Assembly: GCA_934254815.1 (NCBI GenBank)
Contig: CAKQME010000002.1
Coordinates: 122,842-186,841, forward strand
DNA length: 64,000 bases
Source: an uncultured Clostridia bacterium
GTDB taxonomy: Bacteria; Bacillota; Clostridia; Christensenellales; Borkfalkiaceae
Direction: 5' to 3'
Below the pieces are notes generated by a model. It saw only the letters and a list, made by a program, of their open reading frames with translations. It made no database searches and was not told the DNA's origin. Positions 9,641 through 17,681 of this stretch are shown here, in pieces (the first letter of the stretch is position 1; the number at the start of each line of letters is the position of its first letter). A program made the position numbers and the translations under genes.

Positions 9641-10340
9641 AAATTTTACTAAAACGTACGGCGAGAAAAAGGCTGTCGACGATTTGTCGCTTACGATAGA
9701 GAACGGCGAAATTTACGGCTTTATCGGGCATAACGGCGCAGGCAAAACAACGACCATTAAGGCGGTTTGCGGTATATTGAGCTTCGATAAAGGCGAAATA
9801 CTTATAGACGGAGTTTCTATAAAAAGCAACCCTATAGAATGTAAAAAGAAAATAGCGTACATACCCGATAACCCCGACCTTTACGAGTATATGACGGGAA
9901 CGCAATATCTTAATTTTGTTGCCGATATATTCGGCGTGAGCGCGGAAGACAGAAAGGCGCGTATAGCCAAATATGCCGAGTCGCTCGGTATAATAGGCGA
10001 TTTAGGCAGCGCTATATCTTCGTATTCGCACGGTATGAAGCAAAAACTCGCCGTAGTTTCGGCTTGGATACACGACCCGAAGCTCATCATAATGGACGAA
10101 CCTTTCGTCGGTCTTGATCCGCTTGCGGCGCATAAACTTAAAGAAATGATGCGCGAAACCTGCGATAACGGCGGAGCTATATTCTTTTCGAGTCACGTCC
10201 TCGAAGTGGTTGAAAAACTCTGCGATAAAATCGCGATTATTAAGGGCGGAAAACTCATAAAATCTGGTACGGTAGACGAGGTTAAGGGCGATTCTACGCT
10301 TGAAGAAACGTTTATCGAGTTGGAGAACGATAATGCTTAA
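9627..10340 (+). CDS. ABC-2 type transporter ATP-binding protein
   Basis: An ATPase of about 237 residues that would power the permease encoded next. Walker A GHNGAGKTT, signature SYSHGMKQK, Walker B LIIMDEP and the switch His in FFSSHVLE are all intact. The preferred start is the GTG at 9627, which gives the usual MLEIKNFTKTYG beginning and has GGAG nine bases upstream; an in-frame ATG at 9609 is possible but lacks a ribosome site. It overlaps the upstream gene by 14 bases and the permease gene by 8, so all three are coupled. Related ATPases serve antibiotic, bacteriocin or lipid exporters; the substrate is unknown. Confidence 0.9.
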   Translation: MLEIKNFTKTYGEKKAVDDLSLTIENGEIYGFIGHNGAGKTTTIKAVCGILSFDKGEILIDGVSIKSNPIECKKKIAYIPDNPDLYEYMTGTQYLNFVADIFGVSAEDRKARIAKYAESLGIIGDLGSAISSYSHGMKQKLAVVSAWIHDPKLIIMDEPFVGLDPLAAHKLKEMMRETCDNGGAIFFSSHVLEVVEKLCDKIAIIKGGKLIKSGTVDEVKGDSTLEETFIELENDNA

Positions 10341-11922
10341 AGTTCTCGTAAAAAAACAACTTCTTGAAATAAACCGCGCTATTTTAATAGACAGAAAAAC
10401 GGGTAAGGGCAAAAGCCGCGGCGCGATTGTTCTTGCTCTGGTTGGTTTTGCGGCTATAATGCTGTTTCTTGCTGCGGTGTTTTTCTTTTTGGGCATGTCG
10501 ATGATAACGCCGTTTACCGATAACGGGATTACATGGTTATATTTCACCATTATGGGCGGTATAGCGATATTCCTCGGCGTTTTCGGAAGCGTGTTCAACA
10601 CTTTTTCGAGCCTTTATCAAGCGAAAGATAACGATTTCCTGCTTTCTTTGCCGATTCCGTCGAGATACATTCTCGCAACGCGACTTATCGGCGTATACGT
10701 TATGGGCGCGCTTTATTCGGGCGCGGTTTTTATCCCCGCAATGCTCGTGTATTATATATTCGGTTCGCCGTCGGTCGCAGGAGTGATAGGCTCTGTAATT
10801 ATTGCGCTTTTAATAAGCCTTTTCGTGCTTACGTTGTCATGCGCGCTCGGTTGGGTCGTGGCAAAGATAAATTCAAAACTGAAAAATAAGAGTTTTATCA
10901 CCGTTATAGTTTCGGTCTTATTTTTTGCGGCGTACTATTTCTGCGTGTCGCAGGCTCAGTCGATTATCGAAAGTATCGTTGCAGACCCCGATTCCGTCGC
11001 CAACGGACTAAAACTCTATGCTTATCCGCTTTATGCGTTCGGCAAGGCGGGTGACGGCGATTTGCTTTCGCTCCTGATTATTTCCGCGGTAATAATCGGA
11101 TTGTTCGCTCTGACGTATTTCGTTATGTCTCATAGCTTTGTAAAAATCGTTACGGCGACTACGGGCGTAAAGCGCGTTGCTTATAAAAGCGACAGCGTAA
11201 TAGCGAGAAGTTATAAAACCGCGCTTTTTATGCGTGAACTCAAACGGTTTACGTCGAGCGCGACTTATATGCTCAATTGCGGATTTTCCATTATTATGCT
11301 GATTATCGTTTCGGTGGCGATACTGTTGCTTCCGTCCGATCTGTTTACGGCGATGGCAGAAGCGGGGCTTGACGTTTTTGCCGCAACCGGCGTGTTTTTG
11401 GTGACGTCGGTTTTATCGGCTATGACTTATATCACCGCGCCGTCCGTTTCGCTTGAGGGTAAAAGCCTATGGCTGATAAGGAGTTTGCCCGTAGACCCGA
11501 AAGACGCATTAAACGCTAAGATCAAACTGCATTTCGTGTTAGTCGCGCCGTGCGCGTTGCTGTGTTCGGTCTGCTCGTCGATAGCGTTGAAAACACCTGT
11601 GTTTTCGGCTGTTGCGGCGGTTGCGGCTTCCGTTGCGTTCGTGTTTTTAAGCGCGTGTTTCGGGCTGTTTCTCAATCTTAAAATGCCCGACCTTGGCTGG
11701 ACTACCGAAGCCGCTCCTATAAAGCAGAGTTTTTGCTCGTTTTTAGCGATGTTCGGCTCTATGATTTTTGCAATCATTCTGGCGGGTATAGCCGCGGCTT
11801 GCGCTCTGGTCATGCCCGACTTTATCGGAATGATAATCTCGCTTGTTATTATTGCGGGCGTTTCCGTAGCTTTGTATATGTATATAATAAAGCGGGGAAC
11901 GGCGATATTTTCCGAACTGTAA
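10333..11922 (+). CDS. ABC-2 type transporter permease
   Basis: A 529-residue polytopic membrane protein, roughly 12 hydrophobic segments, forming the membrane channel for the preceding ATPase. The start is placed at the ATG at 10333 (GGAG seven bases before it), inside the last codons of the ATPase gene; an upstream in-frame ATG at 10300 would read through the ATPase tail and has no ribosome site. The large size with two permease-like halves resembles the 'putative ABC exporter' permeases found with such ATPases in Clostridia. Ends at a strong terminator. Substrate unknown. Confidence 0.8.
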   Translation: MLKVLVKKQLLEINRAILIDRKTGKGKSRGAIVLALVGFAAIMLFLAAVFFFLGMSMITPFTDNGITWLYFTIMGGIAIFLGVFGSVFNTFSSLYQAKDNDFLLSLPIPSRYILATRLIGVYVMGALYSGAVFIPAMLVYYIFGSPSVAGVIGSVIIALLISLFVLTLSCALGWVVAKINSKLKNKSFITVIVSVLFFAAYYFCVSQAQSIIESIVADPDSVANGLKLYAYPLYAFGKAGDGDLLSLLIISAVIIGLFALTYFVMSHSFVKIVTATTGVKRVAYKSDSVIARSYKTALFMRELKRFTSSATYMLNCGFSIIMLIIVSVAILLLPSDLFTAMAEAGLDVFAATGVFLVTSVLSAMTYITAPSVSLEGKSLWLIRSLPVDPKDALNAKIKLHFVLVAPCALLCSVCSSIALKTPVFSAVAAVAASVAFVFLSACFGLFLNLKMPDLGWTTEAAPIKQSFCSFLAMFGSMIFAIILAGIAAACALVMPDFIGMIISLVIIAGVSVALYMYIIKRGTAIFSEL

Positions 11923-11940
11923 AAAATAACACAAATAATA

Positions 11941-11971
11941 ATGCACACTGTTTTAGGCAGTGTGCATTTTT
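11941..11971 (+). terminator. Intrinsic terminator of the ABC-2 operon
   Basis: A 10-bp perfect stem ATGCACACTG / CAGTGTGCAT with a 7-base loop and a short T run. Confidence 0.88.
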
Positions 11972-12014
11972 CAACACTTGTTTATATTATGTATGGTATA
12001 AACTTTTTGTAAAG

Positions 12015-12023
12015 TGTTAAAAT
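12015..12023 (+). promoter_or_regulatory. Extended -10 promoter giving a leaderless start
   Basis: TGTTAAAAT is an extended -10 box (TG plus TAAAAT at 12018-12023); no good -35 is present. Only nine bases separate it from the ATG at 12033, so transcription should begin about three bases before the start codon. No Shine-Dalgarno sequence exists. Confidence 0.6.
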
Positions 12024-12032
12024 ACAGTTGCT

Positions 12033-12716
12033 ATGAATAACGTAACCGTAATCGATAAAGTAAAAAATTCCGCGGCAATCGAAGCGGAACAGCAAAAGAC
12101 AAGAATAAGTTTTGCCGAGTATGTGTTCATATATCTGCTTGGCGGGCTTGTAGGCACCGTTTACGAAACTCTGCTTAATCTGGTAAAAGGGCAGGGCTTT
12201 GTGTTCTGTAACGGGAGTATATTTACGCCGTTCAACTTTGTTTACGGCGCGGGCGCGGTGTTTATAATAATGCTGTTGCATAACAGACAGAAAGTGTACG
12301 AAGTATACTTAATGGGCGCGCTCGGCGGCGGGTTTATCGAGTATCTTTTGTCCTTTTTAGCCGAAAAGATACTCGGCGTGTTATTCTGGGATTATTCCGA
12401 TTTGCCGCTTAACATAAACGGCAGAACTACGATACCCATTATGTTGTTCTGGGGTTTGTTGTGCGTCGCTGTGGTGTTCGGAATATATCGTCCGTTGGAC
12501 AAGTTGTTTAAAAAGATTCCGAAGAAAACGGCTATGATATTAGCCGTAATAATGGTGGTTATAGTTGCGTGCGATTTGTCGCTTACGTCGTTGGCGGTGT
12601 TCCGTTACGGCAGGCGCGCGGCGGGTATGGAAGCTATTACGTTTTTAGGCGAATTTGCCGACAGCGTTTTTACCGATTCTTTTATGGCGGTAAGATTTCC
12701 CACTATTAAATTTTAA
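12033..12716 (+). CDS. CmpB-like putative ABC transporter membrane protein
   Basis: A 227-residue membrane protein matching the 'ABC-transporter type IV / CmpB' family (PF06541) by its pattern: GGLVGTVYETL in the first helix, then GAGAVFI, FIEYLLSF, FWDYSDLPLNINGR and a helix with IMLFWGL. About six membrane segments. Family members are common in Clostridia and their role is not established despite the name. It is a single gene with a leaderless-type promoter and a terminator just after the stop. Confidence 0.8.
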   Translation: MNNVTVIDKVKNSAAIEAEQQKTRISFAEYVFIYLLGGLVGTVYETLLNLVKGQGFVFCNGSIFTPFNFVYGAGAVFIIMLLHNRQKVYEVYLMGALGGGFIEYLLSFLAEKILGVLFWDYSDLPLNINGRTTIPIMLFWGLLCVAVVFGIYRPLDKLFKKIPKKTAMILAVIMVVIVACDLSLTSLAVFRYGRRAAGMEAITFLGEFADSVFTDSFMAVRFPTIKF

Positions 12717-12725
12717 CACGCTTAA

Positions 12726-12757
12726 AACGGCTCGCTTTGTTAATGCGAGCCGTTCTT
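12726..12757 (+). terminator. Intrinsic terminator
   Basis: A 10-bp stem AACGGCTCGC / GCGAGCCGTT with a 9-base loop and a short T-rich tail, directly after the CmpB-like gene. Confidence 0.85.
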
Positions 12758-12790
12758 ATATACAGGTGACAGGTAATCGTTTATAATATA

Positions 12791-12838
12791 AAAAGGCTGC
12801 ATAACTATCCTGAAAAGATAGATGTGCAACCTTTTTTT
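12791..12838. terminator. Bidirectional terminator between convergent genes
   Basis: A long imperfect stem (AAAGGCTGCATA...CTATC with its partner) has A runs on the left and T runs on the right, so it can stop transcription from both the plus-strand gene and the minus-strand glnS, whose stop codon is 15 bases away. Confidence 0.85.
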
Positions 12839-12852
12839 GTCGCAAAATGTTT

Positions 12853-14487
12853 TTATTGCGGTTTGTAACTGTCTTTAAGCGAAACTATTTCCGAAAGTAC
12901 GAGCTTGCCGTTGTCGGTAAGCTTTTTGTAGTAGCCTTTGCGCATAAGTTGGAAACTTTCTCCGTCTTTTACTTCGGCAAGATACTTTTCGGCTTTGCCG
13001 TTGAAGATATGAACGCTGTCGTAATTCATTCGTTCGGAGAAATCCTGCCCCGCGTATTCGGCGTCTTTAAGCAGGTAATCGTATTTTCTTATTTCGCAGT
13101 CTACGCAGGTTTTCGCGTCTACCCAGTGAATAACGCCTTTTACTTTAATTCCGCTCGTGTCGTTTCCGCTGCGAGATTCGGGAACATATGAGCATCTGAG
13201 TTCTTTAACGTCTCCGTTTTCGTCGGTTACGACTTCGTCGCAGTGGATGATATAGGCGTTTTTGAGTCTGACGTAGCCGTCGGGTTTAAGCCTGAAATAT
13301 TTCGGCGGCGGAACAAGCGCGAAATCTTCTTTTTCGATATAAATTTCTTTCGAAACGGTTATTTTGCGTGCTCCGGCAGCTTCGTCGTTGGGGTTAATTT
13401 CGAAATTTTCCTCTTCTTCGCCGTCGGGGAAGTTTGTTATCGTAACTTTAAGCGGGTCGAAAACCGCCATGGCGCGCTCGGCGTGTAAATTGAGATAATC
13501 GCGGATAAAATGCTCGAAATAGCTGATTTCTATTTCCGAATTGGCTTTCGCAATGCCTATAGCTTCGCAGAAGTTTTTAAGAGCCTGAGCGGGTACGCCT
13601 CTTGCGCGAAGCCCTGTAAGGGTGGGCATACGCGGGTCGTCCCAACCCGTAACCGCTCCGTCCTCGACGAGCTTTTTAAGGTAACGTTTGCTCATTACCG
13701 TGTTGGTAATGTTCAGCCTTGCGAATTCTATCTGTCTCGGCTTGTGAGTAACGCCCGTGTTTTCGACAACCCAGTTGTAAAGGGGTCTGTGATCTTCGAA
13801 TTCGAGAGTGCAGAGCGAATAGGTTACGCCTTGCATAGAATCGCAGATAGGGTGCGCGAAATCATACATGGGATATATACACCACTTGTCGCCCGTTCTG
13901 TGATGAGTGGCTCTTAACACTCTGTAAATAACGGGGTCGCGAAGATTGATGTTGGGCGAAGCCATATCTATTTTCGCGCGTAAAACCTTTTCGCCGTCTT
14001 TGAATTCTCCGTTTTTCATTCCCTCGAAAAGACGTAAATTTTCTTCTACGCTGCGGTTTCTCCAGGGGCTTTCTTTTCCGGGTTCGGTAAGCGTGCCGCG
14101 GGTTGCCGAAATTTCTTCTGCGGAATAATCGCATACGAAAGCTTTTCCGTCTTTGATAAGTTTAATCGCGCGGGCGTAGATCTCGTCGAAAAAGTCCGAA
14201 GCGTAATGAATTTCGTACCATTTGAAACCGAGCCATTCGATATCGGCTTTTATGGCTTCCACGAATTCGGTTTTTTCTTTCGACGGGTTGGTATCGTCGA
14301 AGAAAAGATTGCACATACCGTGATATTTTTCCGCCGTGCCGAAGTTAAGGCAAAGCGACTTGGCGTGTCCGACGTGCAGATATCCGTTCGGTTCGGGCGG
14401 GAAACGGGTGTGAACGACCGTATTTTTGCCCTCCGCAAGTTCTTCGTTGATAATGTCCTCTATAAAATTATTAGCTTCCATTTCCAT
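12853..14487 (-). CDS. glnS: Glutaminyl-tRNA synthetase
   Basis: A 544-residue class I synthetase charging tRNA-Gln with glutamine. The HIGH-type motif sits in PPEPNGYLHVGHAKS (near 30-44) and the KMSKS-type motif in NTVMSKRYLKK (near 255-265). The middle block IDMASPNINLRDPVIYR is GlnRS-like rather than GluRS-like, and the length and beta-barrel C-terminal region agree. The first ATG is used because a GGAG lies eight bases before it. It is transcribed away from glyS; the roughly 210-base region between them should hold both promoters. Direct glutaminylation is not universal in Bacillota, so a GatCAB route may be absent or partial. Confidence 0.95.
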   Translation of the reverse strand: MEMEANNFIEDIINEELAEGKNTVVHTRFPPEPNGYLHVGHAKSLCLNFGTAEKYHGMCNLFFDDTNPSKEKTEFVEAIKADIEWLGFKWYEIHYASDFFDEIYARAIKLIKDGKAFVCDYSAEEISATRGTLTEPGKESPWRNRSVEENLRLFEGMKNGEFKDGEKVLRAKIDMASPNINLRDPVIYRVLRATHHRTGDKWCIYPMYDFAHPICDSMQGVTYSLCTLEFEDHRPLYNWVVENTGVTHKPRQIEFARLNITNTVMSKRYLKKLVEDGAVTGWDDPRMPTLTGLRARGVPAQALKNFCEAIGIAKANSEIEISYFEHFIRDYLNLHAERAMAVFDPLKVTITNFPDGEEEENFEINPNDEAAGARKITVSKEIYIEKEDFALVPPPKYFRLKPDGYVRLKNAYIIHCDEVVTDENGDVKELRCSYVPESRSGNDTSGIKVKGVIHWVDAKTCVDCEIRKYDYLLKDAEYAGQDFSERMNYDSVHIFNGKAEKYLAEVKDGESFQLMRKGYYKKLTDNGKLVLSEIVSLKDSYKPQ

Positions 14488-14698
14488 ATTCGCTCCGTCG
14501 CGCAGTAAAAAAACAACGCGAATAATAAAATAGTATTTTATTTTTATATTTTAGCACAGAAAGTTTTTTTTTACAATGAAATTAAAGCGGTTGAGGCAAT
14601 TTATTTTCGTTTGGCTGCAGTTGTTTGCTATTATGCTTGACTTATTCTGTAAAAACGGCTAAAATATTCGGGAAAGAAATATCTCGGAGATAGTTTTT

Positions 14699-16084
14699 AT
14701 GGAAGAAAAAAGAGCCGTTACTATGGATAAACTCGTCAATCTTTGCAAGTCGCGCGGAATAATTTTCGCGGGCAGCGACATTTACGGCGGAATGGGTAAC
14801 ACTTGGGATTACGGTCCTATAGGCGTAGAAATAAAGAATAACATTAAGCGCAGTTGGTGGAAGAAATTCGTTCAGGAAAGCGAAAATTCTTTCGGCGTCG
14901 ACGCGGCTATACTTATGAACAGCAGAGTATGGGAGGCTTCGGGGCATACCGCAAGTTTCTCCGACCCGAAAATGGACTGTAAGGAATGTAAAACCCGTGA
15001 AAGAGCGGATAATCTTATCGAAGCTCATTCGCACGGCAAAGTAAACCCCGATACGATGACGCAGGAAGAAATGGAAGCCTACATCAACGAACATCAGGTT
15101 AAATGCCCTATTTGCGGAAAGTTCAACTGGACGCCTATCAGAAATTTCAACCTTATGTTCGAAACTTCGCGCGGCGTTACCGACGATAATCAGAATAAAA
15201 TATATCTTCGCCCCGAAACGGCGCAGGGCGAATTTGTAAACTTTCAGAACGTTCAGCGTTCTATGCGCGCCAAAGTTCCTTTCGGTATAGCTCAGGTCGG
15301 AAAGGCGTTCAGAAACGAAATTACGCCCGGCAACTTTATTTTCAGAACTATAGAATTCGAACAGATGGAACATCAGTGGTTCTGTAAAGAGGGTACCGAT
15401 TTGGAGTATTACGAACAGTATAAAAAAGCGGCTATGGACTATCTGTTGTCGCTCGGCTTTAACCGCGAACATTTGCGTTATAAAGATCACGATAAACTCG
15501 CGCATTACGCAAAATGCGCCTGCGATATACAGTATCTTTTCCCGATGGGCTGGTCTGAGCTTAACGGTATTCATAACAGAACCAATTACGATCTTTCTCG
15601 CCATCAGGAATATTCGGGTAAGAGTATGCAGTATACCGACCCCGTTACGGGCGAAAAGTATATCCCCTACGATATCGAGTATTCTATCGGAGCGGATAGG
15701 CTTATGCTTGCGGTGCTTACCGAGGCTTACGACGAAGAAACGCTCGACGGCGGTGAAACCCGCGTCGTAATGCGTTTCCACCCCGCGCTTGCGGCTTATA
15801 AAGTAGCCGTTCTGCCTCTTCAGAAAAAAGAAATGGGCGAAAAGGCAAAGGCTGTTTATAAAGAGCTTTCCCGTCACTTTATGTGTACTTACGACGAGGC
15901 GGGTTCGATCGGTAAGAGATATCGTCGTCAGGACGAGATCGGAACGCCTTTCTGTATCACGCTCGATTTCGACACGTTGAACGACGACACTGTCACTCTT
16001 CGTGACCGCGACACGATGCAACAGATAAGAATGCCGATATCCGAAGTTGCGGCTTACGTCGAAAAAGCTATAAGCTTGTATTGA
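14699..16084 (+). CDS. glyS: Glycyl-tRNA synthetase (homodimeric type)
   Basis: A 461-residue class II synthetase of the eukaryote/archaeal-like single-chain (GlyQS) form. Evidence includes FAGSDIYGGMGNTWDYGPIG at the start, two Cys-x2-Cys pairs (CKECK near 98 and CPICG near 137) that could bind zinc, motif 2 (GIAQVGKAFRNEI), motif 3 (SIGADRLMLAV) and an anticodon-binding domain at the C-terminus. A GGAG ribosome site is present. No T-box leader could be found upstream: the gap lacks the conserved T-box sequence. A large open frame runs antisense to the whole gene but is a codon-bias shadow. Confidence 0.95.
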   Translation: MEEKRAVTMDKLVNLCKSRGIIFAGSDIYGGMGNTWDYGPIGVEIKNNIKRSWWKKFVQESENSFGVDAAILMNSRVWEASGHTASFSDPKMDCKECKTRERADNLIEAHSHGKVNPDTMTQEEMEAYINEHQVKCPICGKFNWTPIRNFNLMFETSRGVTDDNQNKIYLRPETAQGEFVNFQNVQRSMRAKVPFGIAQVGKAFRNEITPGNFIFRTIEFEQMEHQWFCKEGTDLEYYEQYKKAAMDYLLSLGFNREHLRYKDHDKLAHYAKCACDIQYLFPMGWSELNGIHNRTNYDLSRHQEYSGKSMQYTDPVTGEKYIPYDIEYSIGADRLMLAVLTEAYDEETLDGGETRVVMRFHPALAAYKVAVLPLQKKEMGEKAKAVYKELSRHFMCTYDEAGSIGKRYRRQDEIGTPFCITLDFDTLNDDTVTLRDRDTMQQIRMPISEVAAYVEKAISLY

Positions 16085-16096
16085 TATAAAAAATTG

Positions 16097-16129
16097 TACC
16101 CTCGCCGTTAGTTATGGCGAGGGTATTTT
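16097..16129 (+). terminator. Intrinsic terminator of glyS
   Basis: A 10-bp perfect stem TACCCTCGCC / GGCGAGGGTA, 9-base loop and TTTT. Confidence 0.9.
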
Positions 16130-16164
16130 AATTCTTAAAATTTCGACAAATTGCGTCAAATTGT

Positions 16165-16193
16165 TTGCATTTCGCGCGTAGGTATTATATAAT
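16165..16193 (+). promoter_or_regulatory. Promoter giving a leaderless lipid-kinase mRNA
   Basis: TTGCAT at 16165-16170, 17-base spacer and consensus TATAAT at 16188-16193. The ATG at 16204 is only 10 bases beyond the -10 box, so the predicted start site falls within about four bases of the initiation codon. No ribosome site precedes it. Confidence 0.75.
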
Positions 16194-16203
16194 ATAGTTA
16201 TAT

Positions 16204-17070
16204 ATGTACGAACTCATAATCAACCCTCACGCCAGCAGGGGAAAGGCTAAGAAAAAAGCCGAAAAAATAATAGAGATATTGAATGCCCGCGGGGTAGAAT
16301 ATCGCGCGCATTATACAACTAAGCCGAAAGAAGCTATCGAAATAGCAAAAAAACTTACCGAAGACGGGGCGACCGACGTTATCGCCCTCGGCGGCGACGG
16401 AACCGTAAACGAAGTGCTTAACGGTATCGAACCCGAAAAAGTTCGGCTCGGAATTATCCCTACGGGTACGGGTAACGATTTCATAGCGGCGGCGAAAATT
16501 CCGTCCGACGACGAAGCCGCGTTAGAGCTGATTTTAAACGGCGAAGCAAAGCCGACCGATTATATGGTTTGCGGCGGCGTTCGCGGAATAAACGTTATAG
16601 GTACGGGCATAGACGTTGACGTTCTGAAACGTTGCAGCCGCGCTAAGATTATTAAAGGAAAACTACAGTACGTTTTATCGCTGATAAAAAGCCTTATCGT
16701 GTTTAAGTTCTATAAATTCGGAGTAGAACGCGAAAACGGCATTGAAGAAAGAGAAGCTTTGATTGCCTGCGTCGGAAACGGCTCGCGCATAGGCGGAGGG
16801 ATAAGAATGTGTCCTGAAGCCGTAATTGACGACGGACTGCTCGATTTCGTTATAGCGGGTAAACTTAAAAAGAGAAAAATCCCTCATGCGTTCGTTAAAC
16901 TTATGCAGGGCAAAATACTCGAACAAAACTTTACTACTATGGAAAGGGTAGAACACGTTAAATTGACGTTCGATCGTCCGGTTACTATTCAGATAGACGG
17001 CGAATTGTACGAAAATATAGATTTCGATTTATCTATAGTAAAAAGCGGTATAAAAATATACAGACCTTAG
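16204..17070 (+). CDS. Diacylglycerol/lipid kinase family protein
   Basis: A 288-residue soluble or membrane-associated lipid kinase of the DagK/YegS/BmrU type. It starts exactly where the family fold begins (IINPHASRGKAKKKAEKI), followed by the nucleotide-binding GGDGTVNEVLNG near 67 and PTGTGNDFIAA near 91. The C-terminal beta domain has GGGIRMCPEAVIDDGLL. It would phosphorylate diacylglycerol or a related lipid for recycling in the membrane. It has its own promoter with no untranslated leader, and its stop codon lies inside the terminator stem shared with bioY. Confidence 0.9.
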   Translation: MYELIINPHASRGKAKKKAEKIIEILNARGVEYRAHYTTKPKEAIEIAKKLTEDGATDVIALGGDGTVNEVLNGIEPEKVRLGIIPTGTGNDFIAAAKIPSDDEAALELILNGEAKPTDYMVCGGVRGINVIGTGIDVDVLKRCSRAKIIKGKLQYVLSLIKSLIVFKFYKFGVERENGIEEREALIACVGNGSRIGGGIRMCPEAVIDDGLLDFVIAGKLKKRKIPHAFVKLMQGKILEQNFTTMERVEHVKLTFDRPVTIQIDGELYENIDFDLSIVKSGIKIYRP

Positions 17071-17089
17071 TAAGGTCTGTATATTTTTT
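17053..17089. terminator. Bidirectional terminator containing a stop codon
   Basis: AAAATATACAGACCTT with its perfect complement and a 4-base loop, with A/T runs on both sides. It serves the lipid kinase gene (whose TAG is in the loop region) and the convergent bioY. Confidence 0.9.
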
Positions 17090-17108
17090 AGTTTTTTTGC
17101 GATTTATT

Positions 17109-17639
17109 TTATGCCGAAATATGCGACTTTTTTAAACTTTCGGCAACGACGTATGCTAAGGTAAGCTTCGCGAGATCGGGCAAAATAAACGGAATAACGC
17201 ATTTTAAAAGTACGGTGATCAGGCTCTCTGTGCCGCCGACGGTATATCCGAAATAAAACCAAAGCGTTCCGAAAGTATATAACGTGATAAGACCGGCTAC
17301 GGAAGCGGCGAGCTTTATCACGGGTTTATCTTTGAAAACCGCAACTATTGCGCCGTAAACAAGACATTGCGCGAGAAAGCCTATTATATATCCGCCCGTA
17401 GGTCCGAGTAACGCTCCGAATCCGCTTTTAAAGCCCGTAAATACGGGAACACCCGCCGCGCCGAGTAAGATATAGACGGCTACTGCGATAGTTGCGTTTT
17501 TCCAGCCGAGCAAAAAGCAGGCGAGAAAAATCGCGAAAGTCTGAAGCGTAAACGATACCGTCATAGGTATGGCGATATACGAACATACGGTTATTATCGC
17601 TACGAATAACGCAATTTTAGTTAAGTCTTTTGTTTTCAT
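17109..17639 (-). CDS. bioY: Biotin transporter BioY (ECF S component)
   Basis: A 176-residue membrane protein with six helices, the substrate-binding S subunit of an energy-coupling-factor biotin importer. Typical blocks: SFTLQTFAIFLA near 30, the GLLG-like LGAAGVPVF and the signature TGFKSGFGALLGPTGGYIIGF near 67-87. EcfA and EcfT are not in the window and are probably shared. It has a consensus promoter immediately upstream and apparently no 5' leader, hence no BirA operator or riboswitch within the transcript. Confidence 0.93.
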   Translation of the reverse strand: MKTKDLTKIALFVAIITVCSYIAIPMTVSFTLQTFAIFLACFLLGWKNATIAVAVYILLGAAGVPVFTGFKSGFGALLGPTGGYIIGFLAQCLVYGAIVAVFKDKPVIKLAASVAGLITLYTFGTLWFYFGYTVGGTESLITVLLKCVIPFILPDLAKLTLAYVVAESLKKSHISA

Positions 17640-17647
17640 ACGCGAAT

Positions 17648-17676
17648 ATTATAAAACTTAAGCTTGTTTTTGTCAA
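17648..17676 (-). promoter_or_regulatory. Consensus promoter of bioY, leaderless
   Basis: On the minus strand TTGACA (17671-17676), 17-base spacer and TATAAT (17648-17653) are both perfect. The ATG at 17639 follows after eight bases, so the transcript should begin one or two bases before the start codon; there is no room for a Shine-Dalgarno sequence. Confidence 0.85.
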
Positions 17677-17681
17677 TTGTA

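Noticed and set aside
14642..16021. Long open frame antisense to glyS
   Set aside because: It mirrors the codon bias of glyS, has no ribosome site and resembles no protein family; glyS itself is certain.
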